A stretch of 52,804 nucleotides of DNA from Sphingomonas sp. CCH10-B3 (GTDB taxonomy: Bacteria > Pseudomonadota > Alphaproteobacteria > Sphingomonadales > Sphingomonadaceae). Each line of letters begins with the position of its first letter. Positions within the stretch are counted from its first letter, which is position 1. The notes beneath the pieces are model-generated. The model saw nothing but the letters and a program-made list of their open reading frames with translations. It searched no databases and was not told the DNA's origin. The stretch covers positions 1 through 52,804 of the forward strand of contig NZ_LSIJ01000060.1 of NCBI RefSeq assembly GCF_001556185.1, read 5' to 3'. The position numbers and the translations under genes are program-made. This document shows, in pieces, positions 17,778 through 27,449 of the stretch.

Positions 17778-19696
17778 AGCGCGTAGCTCCAGACGCCGAC
17801 GATATGCTCGACGATGCGATTAGCGGCTTCCTCGGCGCTTTCCTTGGTCGTGTCGATGTGCAGATCGGGCGATTCGGGGGCTTCATAGGCGCTCGAAATG
17901 CCGGTGAAGTTGGGGATTTCGCCGGCGCGGGCGCGGGCATAGAGCCCCTTCACGTCGCGCGCTTCGGCAACGTTCAGCGGGGTGTCGATGAAAATCTCGA
18001 CGAACTGGTCGGCGGGCAGCATCGCGCGCACCATGGCACGTTCGGCGCGAAAGGGCGAGATGAAGGCCGTGATCACGATCAGCCCGGCATCGGCCATCAA
18101 TCGCGCCACTTCGCCGGCGCGGCGGATGTTCTCCACGCGGTCGGCGTCGCTGAAGCCGAGATCGCGGTTGAGCCCGTGACGGAGATTGTCGCCGTCAAGC
18201 AGGAAGCTGTGCCGCCCGAGCGCGTGCAGCTTGCGTTCGACCAGATTGGCAATCGTCGACTTGCCCGATCCCGACAGGCCGGTGAACCACAGCAGCCGCG
18301 GTTGCTGCCCCTTGATCGCGGCGCGGGCTTGCGGCGTCACGTCAATCGCTTGCCAGTGGACGTTGCTCGCGCGGCGGAGTGCGTGGCGGATCATGCCCGC
18401 GCCGACCGTCGCGTTGGTCGCCCGGTCGATCAGGATGAACCCGCCCAGATCGACGCTGTCGGCATAGGGCGTGAACACGATTGGCCGGTCGATCGCAAAA
18501 TCGAGCACGCCGATGTCGTTGAGGCTAAGCGTGCGCGCCGACAGCCGCTGGAGCGTGTTGACGTCGATGCGGTGGTCGGGCGCGCGCAATGTCGCCGAAA
18601 CCGTCTGGGCGCCGATCTTCATCAGATAGGGTCGACCCGGCAGCATCGGCGTGTCGTCCATCCAGACGATCGTTGCGGAGAATTGATCCGAGACTTCCGG
18701 CGGGGCGTCGGCGGCAGCAATCACGTCGCCGCGCGCGCAATCGATTTCGTCGCTGAGCGTCAGCGTCACTGATTGCCCGGCGACAGCTTGGGGCAGGTCG
18801 CCGTCGAAAGTGACGATGCGATCGACCGTGCTGAGCTTGCCCGACGGCAGCACCCGCACGCGGTCACCCGGGCGGACGGTGCCGCGCGCGATCTGCCCGG
18901 CAAAGCCGCGGAAATCGAGATCGGGGCGGTTAACCCATTGCACCGGCAGCGCGAACGGCTGCCGGGTCGTGGCATCGCCATCGACCTCAACGCTTTCGAG
19001 ATACTCGATCAGCGTCGACCCCGCATACCAGGGCATCGCGGCCGATCGCGCGGCAACATTGTCGCCCCGGAAGCCCGAGATTGGAATGGCGGTGACGTTC
19101 GCCAATCCGATCGACTCGGCGAAGGCGGCATAATCGGCGGCAATCGCGTCGAAAGTCGCGCGGTGATAGCCGACCAAGTCCATCTTGTTCACCGCAAGCA
19201 CGATCCGACCGATGCCGATCAGTTTGGCGAGATAGCTGTGCCGCCGCGTCTGCGTCAGCAGACCTTTCCGCGCGTCGACGAGAATCACGGCGAGATCGGC
19301 GGTCGATGCGCCGGTCACCATGTTGCGGGTGTATTGCTCGTGCCCCGGCGTGTCGGCGACGATGAACTTGCGCTTGTCGGTCGCGAAGAAGCGATAGGCG
19401 ACATCGATCGTGATGCCCTGTTCGCGCTCGGCGGCAAGACCATCGACGAGGAGCGCGAAATCGATGTCGCCACCCTGCGTCCCGACGCGCTTGCTGTCGG
19501 CCTTCAGGGCCGCAAGCTGATCGTCGAAGATCATCCGCGTATCGTAAAGCAGCCGCCCGATCAGCGTCGACTTGCCGTCATCGACCGAGCCGCAGGTGAT
19601 GAACCGCAGCAGCGATTTGGCCGAATGCCGCGCGAGATAGGCATCGACATCCTCGGCAATCGCCGGGTCGGGTGCATAGGCTGGCGCGGTTGCCAT
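17774..19696 (-). CDS. cysNC: Bifunctional sulfate adenylyltransferase subunit 1/APS kinase
   Basis: The protein joins CysN (GTPase subunit of ATP sulfurylase) to CysC (APS kinase). In 640 residues, CysN spans about 25-450, with the G1 motif 'GSVDDGKST' at residues 36-44, '[12 protein letters not shown]', and 'AVNKMDL'. The kinase begins near 460 with Walker A 'GLSGSGKST' at 473-481, and continues with '[17 protein letters not shown]' and '[12 protein letters not shown]'. With CysD it makes APS, and the C-terminal domain makes PAPS. It is fused as in many alphaproteobacteria. It overlaps cysD by 1 bp (TGATG) and cysQ by 4 bp (GTGA). Confidence 0.96.
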   Translation of the reverse strand: MATAPAYAPDPAIAEDVDAYLARHSAKSLLRFITCGSVDDGKSTLIGRLLYDTRMIFDDQLAALKADSKRVGTQGGDIDFALLVDGLAAEREQGITIDVAYRFFATDKRKFIVADTPGHEQYTRNMVTGASTADLAVILVDARKGLLTQTRRHSYLAKLIGIGRIVLAVNKMDLVGYHRATFDAIAADYAAFAESIGLANVTAIPISGFRGDNVAARSAAMPWYAGSTLIEYLESVEVDGDATTRQPFALPVQWVNRPDLDFRGFAGQIARGTVRPGDRVRVLPSGKLSTVDRIVTFDGDLPQAVAGQSVTLTLSDEIDCARGDVIAAADAPPEVSDQFSATIVWMDDTPMLPGRPYLMKIGAQTVSATLRAPDHRIDVNTLQRLSARTLSLNDIGVLDFAIDRPIVFTPYADSVDLGGFILIDRATNATVGAGMIRHALRRASNVHWQAIDVTPQARAAIKGQQPRLLWFTGLSGSGKSTIANLVERKLHALGRHSFLLDGDNLRHGLNRDLGFSDADRVENIRRAGEVARLMADAGLIVITAFISPFRAERAMVRAMLPADQFVEIFIDTPLNVAEARDVKGLYARARAGEIPNFTGISSAYEAPESPDLHIDTTKESAEEAANRIVEHIVGVWSYAL

Positions 19697-20604
19697 CAGA
19701 AATATCCCTCCGCCTTTTTCTTTTCCATGCTCGCGGCCTGATCATGGTCGATCAGGCGACCCTCGCGCTCGGAGGTGGTTGTCAGCAGCATTTCCTGAAT
19801 GACGTCGGACAGCGTCGTCGCCCGGCTTTCAACCGCGGCGGTCAGCGGGAAGCAGCCGAGCGTGCGGAAGCGAACCCAGCGTTCGGTTATCTCGATTCGG
19901 CGACCGAGCGCGCGCTCTACCCGGTCGATGTCGTCGGCCATCAACAACTGGCCCTGATGGACGAAGGTCGGGCGCGGCGCGCTGAAATAGAGCGGGACGA
20001 TGTCGATGCCCTCGGCCTGGATATAGTGCCAGATGTCGAGCTCGGTCCAATTGGAGAGGGGGAAAACGCGGATGCTCTCGCCTGCGTGCTTGCGGGCATT
20101 GCAGAGCCGCCAGAGTTCGGGACGCTGCTGGCGCGGGTCCCACCGCTGGCTGGCCGAGCGGAAGCTGAATATGCGTTCCTTGGCGCGGCTCTTTTCTTCG
20201 TCGCGTCGCGCGCCGCCGAAGGCCACGTCGAACCCGTGGGCGCCGAGCGCCTGCTTCAACCCTTCAGTCTTCCACATGTCGGTGTGACGGCTGCCGTGGT
20301 CGAATGGATTGATGCCGAGCGTTTCCGCCTCGGCATTGCGGTGGACGATCAGTTCCATGCCGGCGGTTTCAGCGGCGCGTTCGCGCATCGCGTACATCGC
20401 CTTGAACTTCCATGTCGTGTCGACGTGGAGCAGCGGGAAGGGCGGCGGCGCGGGATGGAAGGCTTTGCGCGCGAGATGCAGCATCACGGCTGAATCCTTG
20501 CCGACCGAATAGAGCATCACCGGCTTGTCGGCTTCGGCGACGACTTCGCGCAGGATGTGGATGCTTTCGGCCTCAAGCCGCTGCAAATGCGTGAGCGGTA
20601 GCAT
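19696..20604 (-). CDS. cysD: Sulfate adenylyltransferase subunit 2
   Basis: CysD is the catalytic subunit of ATP sulfurylase: it forms APS and pyrophosphate from sulfate and ATP, driven by GTP hydrolysis on CysN. The 302-residue protein has the PP-loop '[13 protein letters not shown]' (SVGKDS at residues 33-38) and '[23 protein letters not shown]'. It starts at ATG 20604. The 82-bp gap upstream to the small membrane protein gene holds room for a promoter, but I could not pick out clear -35 and -10 elements. Confidence 0.96.
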   Translation of the reverse strand: MLPLTHLQRLEAESIHILREVVAEADKPVMLYSVGKDSAVMLHLARKAFHPAPPPFPLLHVDTTWKFKAMYAMRERAAETAGMELIVHRNAEAETLGINPFDHGSRHTDMWKTEGLKQALGAHGFDVAFGGARRDEEKSRAKERIFSFRSASQRWDPRQQRPELWRLCNARKHAGESIRVFPLSNWTELDIWHYIQAEGIDIVPLYFSAPRPTFVHQGQLLMADDIDRVERALGRRIEITERWVRFRTLGCFPLTAAVESRATTLSDVIQEMLLTTTSEREGRLIDHDQAASMEKKKAEGYF

Positions 20605-20693
20605 GGGCGCTAGTTAGTCGCCGGAGCGGGCAATGCGACGAAGTTATCCTGTCGTCACTGAAACCTATGTCATCGGCGATGCCGATTTCGCGG

Positions 20694-20912
20694 CTAGTCC
20701 ATGTCGCGCCGTTCGACTGAGTCGAGAATGCGCGCGCCCGCCATGAACACCGCGATCGGGCAGACGCTGAACAACAGCCAGCCACCGAAGCCCGGATATT
20801 GCTGAAGATAATGCGCGCCGCGCTCGACCGCGCCGAGGCCGAGCGCGTAGATCACGACAAACGCTTCGAACTTGTTCTTGATGACGAACAGGCTGATGAA
20901 CTTGCGCCACAT
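20694..20912 (-). CDS. Small membrane protein, function unknown
   Basis: The 72-residue protein has two predicted membrane segments, about residues 18-38 (FVVIYALGLGAVERGAHYL) and 45-64 (GWLLFSVCPIAVFMAGARIL), with a basic N-terminus (MWRKFISLFVIKNK) suggesting the N-terminus faces the cytoplasm. The frame is open to a TTG at 20918, but ATG 20912 fits better. It is upstream of cysD on the same strand with 82-bp spacing; whether it is part of the sulfate operon is not clear. I do not recognise the family. Confidence 0.7.
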   Translation of the reverse strand: MWRKFISLFVIKNKFEAFVVIYALGLGAVERGAHYLQQYPGFGGWLLFSVCPIAVFMAGARILDSVERRDMD

Positions 20913-20965
20913 GTCCAAGCTTTAAGCAAGCGGCGGGCCAAGCGTGGATTTGCGCCGATTTCGGC

Positions 20966-22228
20966 TTAAGCGACGTGGTTAACTGTCAATGAATCCGACA
21001 GGTCGAGCGCATCGAGAAGGGCAGCGCGGGCGCGTTCGATGTCGGCGACCAGCGCGGGCGAAGCGATGTCTCGAGATTCAATCGTTTCGGGCCAATGCGA
21101 CGTGGCGACATCGGCAAGCCGGTCGAGCTTGGCGTCATCGACCAGAAAGCGCGGATCGACCGTGGCCGGGTCGGCGACCACGCGCAGCCGCAGACAGGCC
21201 GGGCCGCCGCCATTGGCCATCGATTCGCGGACATCGACCACTTCGACGCGGCGGATCGGCCCATTGCCCGCAAGCATCGCCTGCAACCACGCCCAGACGC
21301 GGACGTTGGCGCGCGCCTCTTCGGGCACGATCAACGCCATCGTGCCATCAGGCAACGCCACCAGCTGCGCGTTGAACAGATAAGAGCTGACCGCATCGGC
21401 AAGGCTGATAGCACTCGCCGGAACTTCGACGATCTGCGCGGTGGGCAGGGCAGCAGTGATTGCCGAATAGACAGCGTCGCGGTCGGCAAAGGCCTGCTCA
21501 TGGGCGAACAGCACCGGGCCGTTCGCGACCGCGACGACGTCATTGTGAAACGCGCCCGCGGCAATCGCTTCGGGGTTCTGTTCGGCAAAGATCGTGCGGG
21601 CAGGGTCGAGCCGGTGCGCGCGGGCAATCGCTTCGCTGGCGACCCGGCTCTGGCGCGCAGGGAAGGGGCCGCCACGCTCGCCATAGACGAAGATCTCGAT
21701 GCCGGGCGCATCATGCGCTGTCGCCATCCGCATGTGATTGGCCGCGCCTTCGTCACCGAACGGCGGCGGCACCGGGCAATGCACGGCGAAAGCGGGGTGA
21801 GCGAAGGCGATGCGCAACTGGGCAAGCGTCTCTGGCCATTCGTGGCTGCGGTGCGGCATGGTCAGCAGGTTGGCGACGGTCAGATGGGTCCTGCCATCGG
21901 CTGTATCGGGCGCGGGCGAGACGGTCGCGGCGTTCGCGGCCCACATCGCCGATGCCGACAGTGCCTGCGCCTTCATCTCGGGCGGTGCCGCGGCATAGTC
22001 GGTCGCGAGGCTCGCCAGCCAGCGATGGTCGGGCCGGGCATGCGGCAACAAGATTCCCTGCGTTAGCCCGAGCGCGATGTTGGCGCGCATCTTGGCGATG
22101 CCTTGGAGCGCCGCCGCGCGCGGGTGCGACACTTGACCCGCATTGCCGGTCGCGGCGAGATTGCCGAGGCTGAGCCCGGCATAATTGTGGCTGGGGCCGA
22201 TCAGCCCGTCGAAGTTGATTTCGATCAT
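20966..22228 (-). CDS. astB: N-succinylarginine dihydrolase
   Basis: AstB converts N-succinyl-arginine to N-succinyl-ornithine, ammonia and CO2, the second step of the arginine succinyltransferase pathway. The 420-residue protein begins 'MIEINFDGLIGPSHNYAGLSLGN' and has 'AFHNDVVAVANGPVLFAHEQAF' and the catalytic Cys345 in 'NGGGPACLRLRV'. ATG 22228 overlaps the astA stop as ATGA; a longer frame upstream lies inside astA. It is the last gene of a unit with the M20 hydrolase and astA. astC, astD and astE are not in the window. Confidence 0.95.
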   Translation of the reverse strand: MIEINFDGLIGPSHNYAGLSLGNLAATGNAGQVSHPRAAALQGIAKMRANIALGLTQGILLPHARPDHRWLASLATDYAAAPPEMKAQALSASAMWAANAATVSPAPDTADGRTHLTVANLLTMPHRSHEWPETLAQLRIAFAHPAFAVHCPVPPPFGDEGAANHMRMATAHDAPGIEIFVYGERGGPFPARQSRVASEAIARAHRLDPARTIFAEQNPEAIAAGAFHNDVVAVANGPVLFAHEQAFADRDAVYSAITAALPTAQIVEVPASAISLADAVSSYLFNAQLVALPDGTMALIVPEEARANVRVWAWLQAMLAGNGPIRRVEVVDVRESMANGGGPACLRLRVVADPATVDPRFLVDDAKLDRLADVATSHWPETIESRDIASPALVADIERARAALLDALDLSDSLTVNHVA

Positions 22229-23241
22229 GCGCGCGATACGTAAAGGATTTGGCCGTCGATGTCCGCGCCAATCCGGGCCGCGCAATCGGGATCGATCACC
22301 GCGCCCGGCCCCGCTTCGCGCAGCCGCCCATAGGTGCATCGGAAGTTTTGCAGCCTGCCGCTGGCAATGATCGCCGCGTCGCCGCCGTCGAGATCAGTCG
22401 CGATCAGCGTCGTCCGGCGCGCGTCACGGATCGATTTCACCTGGTCGGTCTTGGCGATCATCGTCGGACCGCCATCGAAGATGTCGACATATTTTTCGAA
22501 CGCAAAGCCTTCATTTTCCAGCATCCGCATTGCGGCGCGACCAGACGGATGCGGAATGCCGATCGCCGCGCGCGCCGTCTCCGACAGCATCGCGGTGTAG
22601 ATCGGGTGCTTGGGGAACAGATCGGCGATGAACTGGTGGCCGTGCGTCGCGTTGAACTGGTCGGCGTCCTGAAAATTCATCCCGAAGAAACGCCCGGCCA
22701 ACCCGTCCCAGAAGGGCGACCCGCCGGCTTCGTCGATCACGCCGCGCAGTTCGGCGAGCACGCGGTCGGCGAAGCGTGCGCGGTGTTCCGCCATGAACAG
22801 ATAGCGGCTGCGCGCGAGCAGCATGCCAAGGCCGCCAGCGCGCTCGGCAGGGTGGAGGAACAGCCCGCCGACTTCGCTGCACCCTTCGAGATCGGTGGTC
22901 AGCGCCAGCATCTCGGCACGGAAAGTGCGCCCCAATTCCCGACTGTGCTGCGTCAGCGTGCCCAGCCGGTAGCTGTAGAAAGGATGACTCTGCCCGACCT
23001 GCGTGAAGATCTGGCAGGTGCCGCGTACATCACCGGTCGCGGTGTTTTCGAGCACGAGCACGAACAGCTCATCGGCGAGCGGCCCTTCGGTCCGGGCAAA
23101 GGCGGCGTTGCTGCGATCGAGCTTGGCGCGCAAGGCGCCGCGGTCGGCGGGCAAGTTGGTGAAGCCTCCGCCGGTCAGCTTCGCCATCTCATACAACGGC
23201 TGAAGGTCGGATTCGCGCGCGGCGCGGATGACGAAGCTCAC
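22225..23241 (-). CDS. astA: Arginine N-succinyltransferase
   Basis: AstA transfers the succinyl group of succinyl-CoA to the alpha-amino group of arginine. The 338-residue protein starts with 'SFVIRAARESDLQPLYEMAKLTGGGFTNLP' and has 'EVGGLFLHPAERAGGLGMLLARSRYLFM', the GNAT-like core. 'FFGMNFQDADQFNATHGHQFIADLFPKHPIY' is also characteristic. The start is GTG 23241, forming a GTGA overlap with the M20 hydrolase's stop. Downstream it overlaps astB by 4 bp. The gene order hydrolase-astA-astB indicates a single arginine-use operon. Confidence 0.95.
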   Translation of the reverse strand: MSFVIRAARESDLQPLYEMAKLTGGGFTNLPADRGALRAKLDRSNAAFARTEGPLADELFVLVLENTATGDVRGTCQIFTQVGQSHPFYSYRLGTLTQHSRELGRTFRAEMLALTTDLEGCSEVGGLFLHPAERAGGLGMLLARSRYLFMAEHRARFADRVLAELRGVIDEAGGSPFWDGLAGRFFGMNFQDADQFNATHGHQFIADLFPKHPIYTAMLSETARAAIGIPHPSGRAAMRMLENEGFAFEKYVDIFDGGPTMIAKTDQVKSIRDARRTTLIATDLDGGDAAIIASGRLQNFRCTYGRLREAGPGAVIDPDCAARIGADIDGQILYVSRA

Positions 23242-24446
23242 AAACGGCCTTTCTGGACAATGCGGGCAATGGCGAGCGCGGACAGCGCGGCGCGCTCGGG
23301 CAGCGATTCGACGATCAGATATTCGTCGCTCGAATGGATCGCGCCGCCGCGCGCGCCCATGGTATCGACAACGGGGACACCGCAGGCGGCGATGTTGTTG
23401 CCGTCGCACACACCGCCGGTGTCACGCCAGCCGATCGTCAGACCAAGATCGGCGCCGGCGGATTTGACGACATCGAACAGCTTTGCGGCATCGGGGCTGA
23501 TCGGTTTGGGTGGCCGGTTGAAGGCGCCGTGGCAGTCGATGCGCACGTCATGCGCGGCGGCGACGGCGGCGATGCTCGCATCAAGATGCGCTCGGGCGGC
23601 AGCAATCGCTGCCTCGTCCTTTGGGCGGAAATTGACGCGCAGGATCGCGAGATCGGGGACGACATTGTTCGGTCCGCCGCCTTCGATCCGCGCCGGGTTG
23701 ACCGCCAGCATCGGCCCGCGCGCCTCGGCCAGCCGCAGCGCGAGGTCCGCGGCGGCGAGCACGGCATTGCGCCCCTCGTCCGGATTGCGCCCGGCATGGG
23801 CACTCTTGCCATGAATTGTGATCGAGAAATTGCCGGTGCCGCCGCGCGCGCCCGCGAGCGTGCCATCGGGCAGCGCGGGCTCATAAGTGAAGGCGGCGAG
23901 CTTGTCGCGTGCCACATCGGCGATCAGCGCCGCCGACGATAGCGATCCGGTTTCCTCATCCGACCCGATCATCACCTGATAGCCGAGGTCGTCAGCAAAT
24001 GGGCTGGCTTCGATGGCCTTGAGTGCCGCCAGCAGCAACGCAATGCCGCCCTTCATATCGGCAACGCCGGGACCGCCGAGCACGCCGGGCTCGATCCAGT
24101 GCGTCGCCTGAAACGGATGGTCGACGGGATAGACAGTGTCGAGATGGCCCGTGAACAATAGCTGGAGCGATGCCGTCGGCCGCACTGTCACCAGCAGATG
24201 GCGGCCATGGTCGATCGCTGTCCGGCTGCCATCTGGCAGCACGGTTTCGACCGGCCCCGGCTCGATCAGTTCAACGCTGCCCGGCAGCACCGCAAAGGCA
24301 TCGGCGAGCAGGTCCGCCATTGCCGCGACGCCCGCCAGATTCCGCGTCCCTGAGTTGACCGCGCACCATGCGAGCACCTGATCGAGCATCGGCGCCGCAC
24401 GGGCGTGATCGATAAGCGCGGTTTCGGCGGCTGAAAGCGTCGGCAT
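23238..24446 (-). CDS. M20-family metallohydrolase, first gene of ast unit
   Basis: The 402-residue protein belongs to the M20 dizinc hydrolases (carboxypeptidase G2/ArgE type). The zinc ligands are visible in order: His in 'GHLDTVYP', Asp in 'GVADMKGG', Glu-Glu in 'SDEETGS', Asp in 'WRDTGGVCDGNN' and His in 'IHSSDEYLI'. A dimerisation domain lies at about 190-310 ('GTGNFSITIHGKSAHAGRNPDEGRNAV'). No signal peptide is seen, so it acts in the cytoplasm. It is translationally coupled to astA (GTGA). M20 enzymes cleave acylated amino acids, so a desuccinylase role in this pathway is plausible but not shown. Confidence 0.9.
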   Translation of the reverse strand: MPTLSAAETALIDHARAAPMLDQVLAWCAVNSGTRNLAGVAAMADLLADAFAVLPGSVELIEPGPVETVLPDGSRTAIDHGRHLLVTVRPTASLQLLFTGHLDTVYPVDHPFQATHWIEPGVLGGPGVADMKGGIALLLAALKAIEASPFADDLGYQVMIGSDEETGSLSSAALIADVARDKLAAFTYEPALPDGTLAGARGGTGNFSITIHGKSAHAGRNPDEGRNAVLAAADLALRLAEARGPMLAVNPARIEGGGPNNVVPDLAILRVNFRPKDEAAIAAARAHLDASIAAVAAAHDVRIDCHGAFNRPPKPISPDAAKLFDVVKSAGADLGLTIGWRDTGGVCDGNNIAACGVPVVDTMGARGGAIHSSDEYLIVESLPERAALSALAIARIVQKGRL

Positions 24447-24528
24447 GGGCGGCGGCTTAGCCGTTTCGCACGCGGCACTCCACCGATTTGCTTGACGACG
24501 GCGGCCCCGCAGAGTTGGATCGCCGACA

Positions 24529-24996
24529 ATGGCCTATGAGATCGCGAAATTCCTGCACATCACCGGCGTCGTGATGCTGATGGGCAACATCACTGCCAGC
24601 GCGATCTGGAAAGTCTTTGCCGACGGCACCGGCGACCCGCGGATCATCGGCTTTGCCCAGCGGCTGGTGACGATCACCGACTGGAGTCTGACATTCTGGG
24701 GTGTCGTGCTGACGATGGTCGGCGGTTATGGCGCGGCATGGATCGCCGGCGTCGATCCATTCGGGCCGAAATGGCTGCTGTGGAGCCAGGTCCTGTTCGT
24801 CATTGCCGGGCTGATGTGGTTGGCAATTCTGGTGCCGATCCAGATCCGGCAGGCAAAGACCGCGCGTGGCTTTGCCAAGGGTGGAGATATTCCCGACAGC
24901 TATCGCCGCGATAGCTGGCGCTGGATTATATGGGGCTTAATCGCAACGGTGCCGCTCGTCGCGGCGACCTGGCTGATGATCGCCAAGCCTTATTGA
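24529..24996 (+). CDS. DUF2269-type four-helix membrane protein
   Basis: The 155-residue protein has four hydrophobic helices at about residues 5-24, 49-70, 80-103 and 131-152. The early 'FLHITGVVMLMGNI' and following residues match the DUF2269 family (possibly quinone- or heme-linked, not established). The loop 'RQAKTARGFAKGGDIPDSYRRDS' is basic and probably cytoplasmic. It is divergent from the M20 gene with 82 bp between the starts. It overlaps rppH at the 3' ends by 7 bp. Confidence 0.82.
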   Translation: MAYEIAKFLHITGVVMLMGNITASAIWKVFADGTGDPRIIGFAQRLVTITDWSLTFWGVVLTMVGGYGAAWIAGVDPFGPKWLLWSQVLFVIAGLMWLAILVPIQIRQAKTARGFAKGGDIPDSYRRDSWRWIIWGLIATVPLVAATWLMIAKPY

Positions 24997-25466
24997 GGGC
25001 CGAGATGGTCGGCGAGCGCCGCCATAACGTCACGATAAAGTTGCTGCTTGAAGTCCACCGCCAGCTCGATCACCTGAGCGGGCTCGACCCAGCGCCACGC
25101 CCGGAATTCCTGATGCTCGGTGGCGATGTCGATGTCGCTGTCCTGCCCGTGAAAGCGGAACAGATACCAGCGCTGGCGCTGGCCGCGCCATCTGCCTTTC
25201 CAGAGGCGGCCAATCAACTCCTCGGGCAGATCGTAGAAGAATTCGCCCGGGGCCTCGGCGATCAGGGCCACCTTGTCGGGCAAGATGCCGGTTTCCTCGC
25301 GCATCTCGCGCAGCGCCGCGGTCAGCCCGTCCTCGCCATCGTCGATGCCGCCCTGCGGCGGCTGCCAAGCCTCGACGGCGGTATCGATGCGTTGCCCGAC
25401 GAAGACCTGCCCCGCACGGTTTTGGATGAGGATGCCGGCGCAGGGGCGATAGGGGAGGTCGCTCAT
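24990..25466 (-). CDS. rppH: RNA pyrophosphohydrolase
   Basis: RppH removes pyrophosphate from the 5' end of transcripts and so starts RNase E decay; it may also hydrolyse dinucleoside polyphosphates. The 158-residue protein carries a complete Nudix box from Gly39 to Ile61, with the REMREETG core and Glu57 and Glu58 as metal ligands. The 'WQPPQGGID' entry and 'RGQRQRWYLFRF' match the IalA/RppH branch. The start at ATG 25466 overlaps the alpha/beta hydrolase's stop (ATGA), so the two are translated together. Confidence 0.95.
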   Translation of the reverse strand: MSDLPYRPCAGILIQNRAGQVFVGQRIDTAVEAWQPPQGGIDDGEDGLTAALREMREETGILPDKVALIAEAPGEFFYDLPEELIGRLWKGRWRGQRQRWYLFRFHGQDSDIDIATEHQEFRAWRWVEPAQVIELAVDFKQQLYRDVMAALADHLGPQ

Positions 25467-26410
25467 GCAGTCGCCTCGGCGATGATCGCCTTGAGCGCAG
25501 CAAGCGCCCCGGCGACATCTTGCTGGGCCGAGGGAATCGCCTTTCGCATCGTCACGAAGCCGTGGATGTTGCCGGCCGCCTCGCGATACACGACCGGCAC
25601 GCCCACCGCGATCAGCGCCGAGGCATAGGCGCGGCCTTGATCGCGCAGCGGATCGAGTCCGGCGGTCAGCACCACGGTGGGCGGCATGTCCTTGTGGCTC
25701 GCGTGGAGCGGCGCGCCGCGCCAGTCGCCTTCGATTGTCGCATAGGCCGCGTCGAACCACGCCATGCCTTCCTTGGTCAGCACCCGGCCTTGGTTGAACA
25801 GGTCGTAGGAAGCGTAATGCTCGGCCTTGTCGACCGTCGGATAGATCGGGAACTGGGCGATCACGGGCACAGCGGCAGGCGCATCTCGCAGCGCCATCGC
25901 CGTTACGACCGTCAGATTGCCGCCCGCGCTGTCGCCAGCCGGCACCAGCCCGGTCACGGTCAGCCCCAGTTCCGCGGGGCTGCTCGCGATCCAGCGCGCG
26001 GCCGCCTCGCAATCCTCGGGCGCGGCGGGGAAGGGGTGTTCGGGCGCCAGCCGGTAATGCACAGCGATTACCGGCAGATCGAGCTGGCGGCTCATCTCCG
26101 CGCAAAAGCTGGCATGCGTGTCGAGATCGCCGATCACGAAGCCGCCGCCGTGGAAGAATACAACCACCGGACCGGCCGCGCGGTCGGCGCGCGCATCGAA
26201 CAGGCGAAGCGGAATCGGCCCGACCGGGCCGGGCGCTTCGAGATCGCGGATCACGGCCAGCTCGCCGAGCGGCAGGTCGACCATGTCCTTGCTCGCAACA
26301 TAAATCGCGCGGGCGCCTTCGGGCGGTAGCTCGTGCATTTTCGGCCCCGGCAGGACGTTGAGCATCGCCAGCAACTGGGCGACATCGGGGCGGGTAAAAT
26401 GCTCGGTCAT
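25463..26410 (-). CDS. Alpha/beta hydrolase of the hormone-sensitive-lipase type
   Basis: The 315-residue protein has the oxyanion-hole motif HGGG at residues 87-90 and the nucleophile Ser161 in GDSAGG. Asp in 'LTAGLDPLRDQG' and His in 'GNIHGFVTM' complete the triad. These features match family IV bacterial esterases. No signal peptide is seen. The substrate is not evident; short- to medium-chain esters are usual. The start codon is ATG 26410, with GGAGAGCCCGC upstream. It is divergent from the histone-deacetylase-fold gene, 54 bp apart, and joined to rppH by an ATGA overlap. Confidence 0.92.
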   Translation of the reverse strand: MTEHFTRPDVAQLLAMLNVLPGPKMHELPPEGARAIYVASKDMVDLPLGELAVIRDLEAPGPVGPIPLRLFDARADRAAGPVVVFFHGGGFVIGDLDTHASFCAEMSRQLDLPVIAVHYRLAPEHPFPAAPEDCEAAARWIASSPAELGLTVTGLVPAGDSAGGNLTVVTAMALRDAPAAVPVIAQFPIYPTVDKAEHYASYDLFNQGRVLTKEGMAWFDAAYATIEGDWRGAPLHASHKDMPPTVVLTAGLDPLRDQGRAYASALIAVGVPVVYREAAGNIHGFVTMRKAIPSAQQDVAGALAALKAIIAEATA

Positions 26411-26464
26411 GCGGGCTCTCCTGATCGACTGGCGCGTAGCGCCTCGGCGTCCTACCTAGGCGGC

Positions 26465-27430
26465 GTGTTCGCCGTCGTCCATCACCCCGATTACGTCGCG
26501 CCGGCGCCGGCGCGGTCGGCCCATCAGTGGAACAAGAACAGCCTTGTCCGCGACTTGCTGGTCGAGAGCGGCGCGGCGGTTGCATGGCACACGCCCGAGC
26601 CGATGCCGCGCCGCTGGATCGAGGCAGTGCACGATGCCGATTACGTCGATGAAGTGATCGAAGCGCGCGTGCCGCCGTTGAAAGAACGGCGCATCGGCTT
26701 TGCGGTAACCCCGCTGGTGGCGCGGCGCGCCGTCACGGTGCCAGGCGGCACTTACCTCGCCGCGCGGCTGGCATTGGAACACGGCTTTGCCGCGAACAGC
26801 GCAGGCGGCAGCCATCATGCGCTGGCAGATACCGGCGCGGGTTATTGCGTGTTCAATGACCTCGCGATCGCCGCGGTTCGGCTGGTCGCCGAAGGGGTTG
26901 GGCAAGTGCTGATCGTCGATTGCGATGTTCATCAGGGCGACGGCACCGCGGCGCTAACGGCAGGCCGGCCGGGGATCGCCACCTATTCGATCCACGCCGA
27001 CAAGAATTTTCCGGTGCGAAAAGGCCGCTCGACGCTCGACGTGCCGCTGCCGGACGGTATTGGCGATGCTGCCTATCTCGACGCGCTCGAGACGACGCTG
27101 CTGCCGCTCGTCGAGCAGGTGCGGCCCGACCTGATCCTCTACCAAGCGGGTGTCGACCCGTTCGGCGGGGACCGGCTGGGGCGGCTGAACCTGTCCGCCG
27201 AAGGATTGATCGCGCGCGACCGGCTGGTCGCGCAGGTTGCGATCGAGCGGGGGCTGCCACTCGCCTCGACGCTCGGCGGCGGCTACGGCAGCGACGCGCG
27301 CGAAGTTGCCGCGCGCCACACAACCTCGATCCTCACGCTCGGCGCGGCGTTCACAAACCGCGACTTTAGGCCACTTACGCATTTTTCGGCTTGGGGACCG
27401 GGCAGCACCGGATTAGACCGCGCACACTGA
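26465..27430 (+). CDS. Histone-deacetylase-fold amidohydrolase
   Basis: The 321-residue protein is a class II-type deacetylase-fold zinc enzyme. The motifs are 'AGGSHHALADTGAGYCVFNDLAIA' (paired catalytic His), 'IVDCDVHQGDGT' (zinc Asp and His), 'YQAGVDPFGGDRLG' (zinc Asp) and 'STLGGGYGSD' (catalytic Tyr). Bacterial members act on acetylated polyamines, acetoin-related proteins or other acyl amides; the substrate here is open. The start is GTG 26465, preceded by AGGCGG; the open frame runs upstream to 26333 through the divergent gene. korA starts 19 bp downstream, so it may be the first gene of the kor unit. Confidence 0.9.
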   Translation: MFAVVHHPDYVAPAPARSAHQWNKNSLVRDLLVESGAAVAWHTPEPMPRRWIEAVHDADYVDEVIEARVPPLKERRIGFAVTPLVARRAVTVPGGTYLAARLALEHGFAANSAGGSHHALADTGAGYCVFNDLAIAAVRLVAEGVGQVLIVDCDVHQGDGTAALTAGRPGIATYSIHADKNFPVRKGRSTLDVPLPDGIGDAAYLDALETTLLPLVEQVRPDLILYQAGVDPFGGDRLGRLNLSAEGLIARDRLVAQVAIERGLPLASTLGGGYGSDAREVAARHTTSILTLGAAFTNRDFRPLTHFSAWGPGSTGLDRAH

Positions 27431-27449
27431 AGATTACAGGAACACGACA

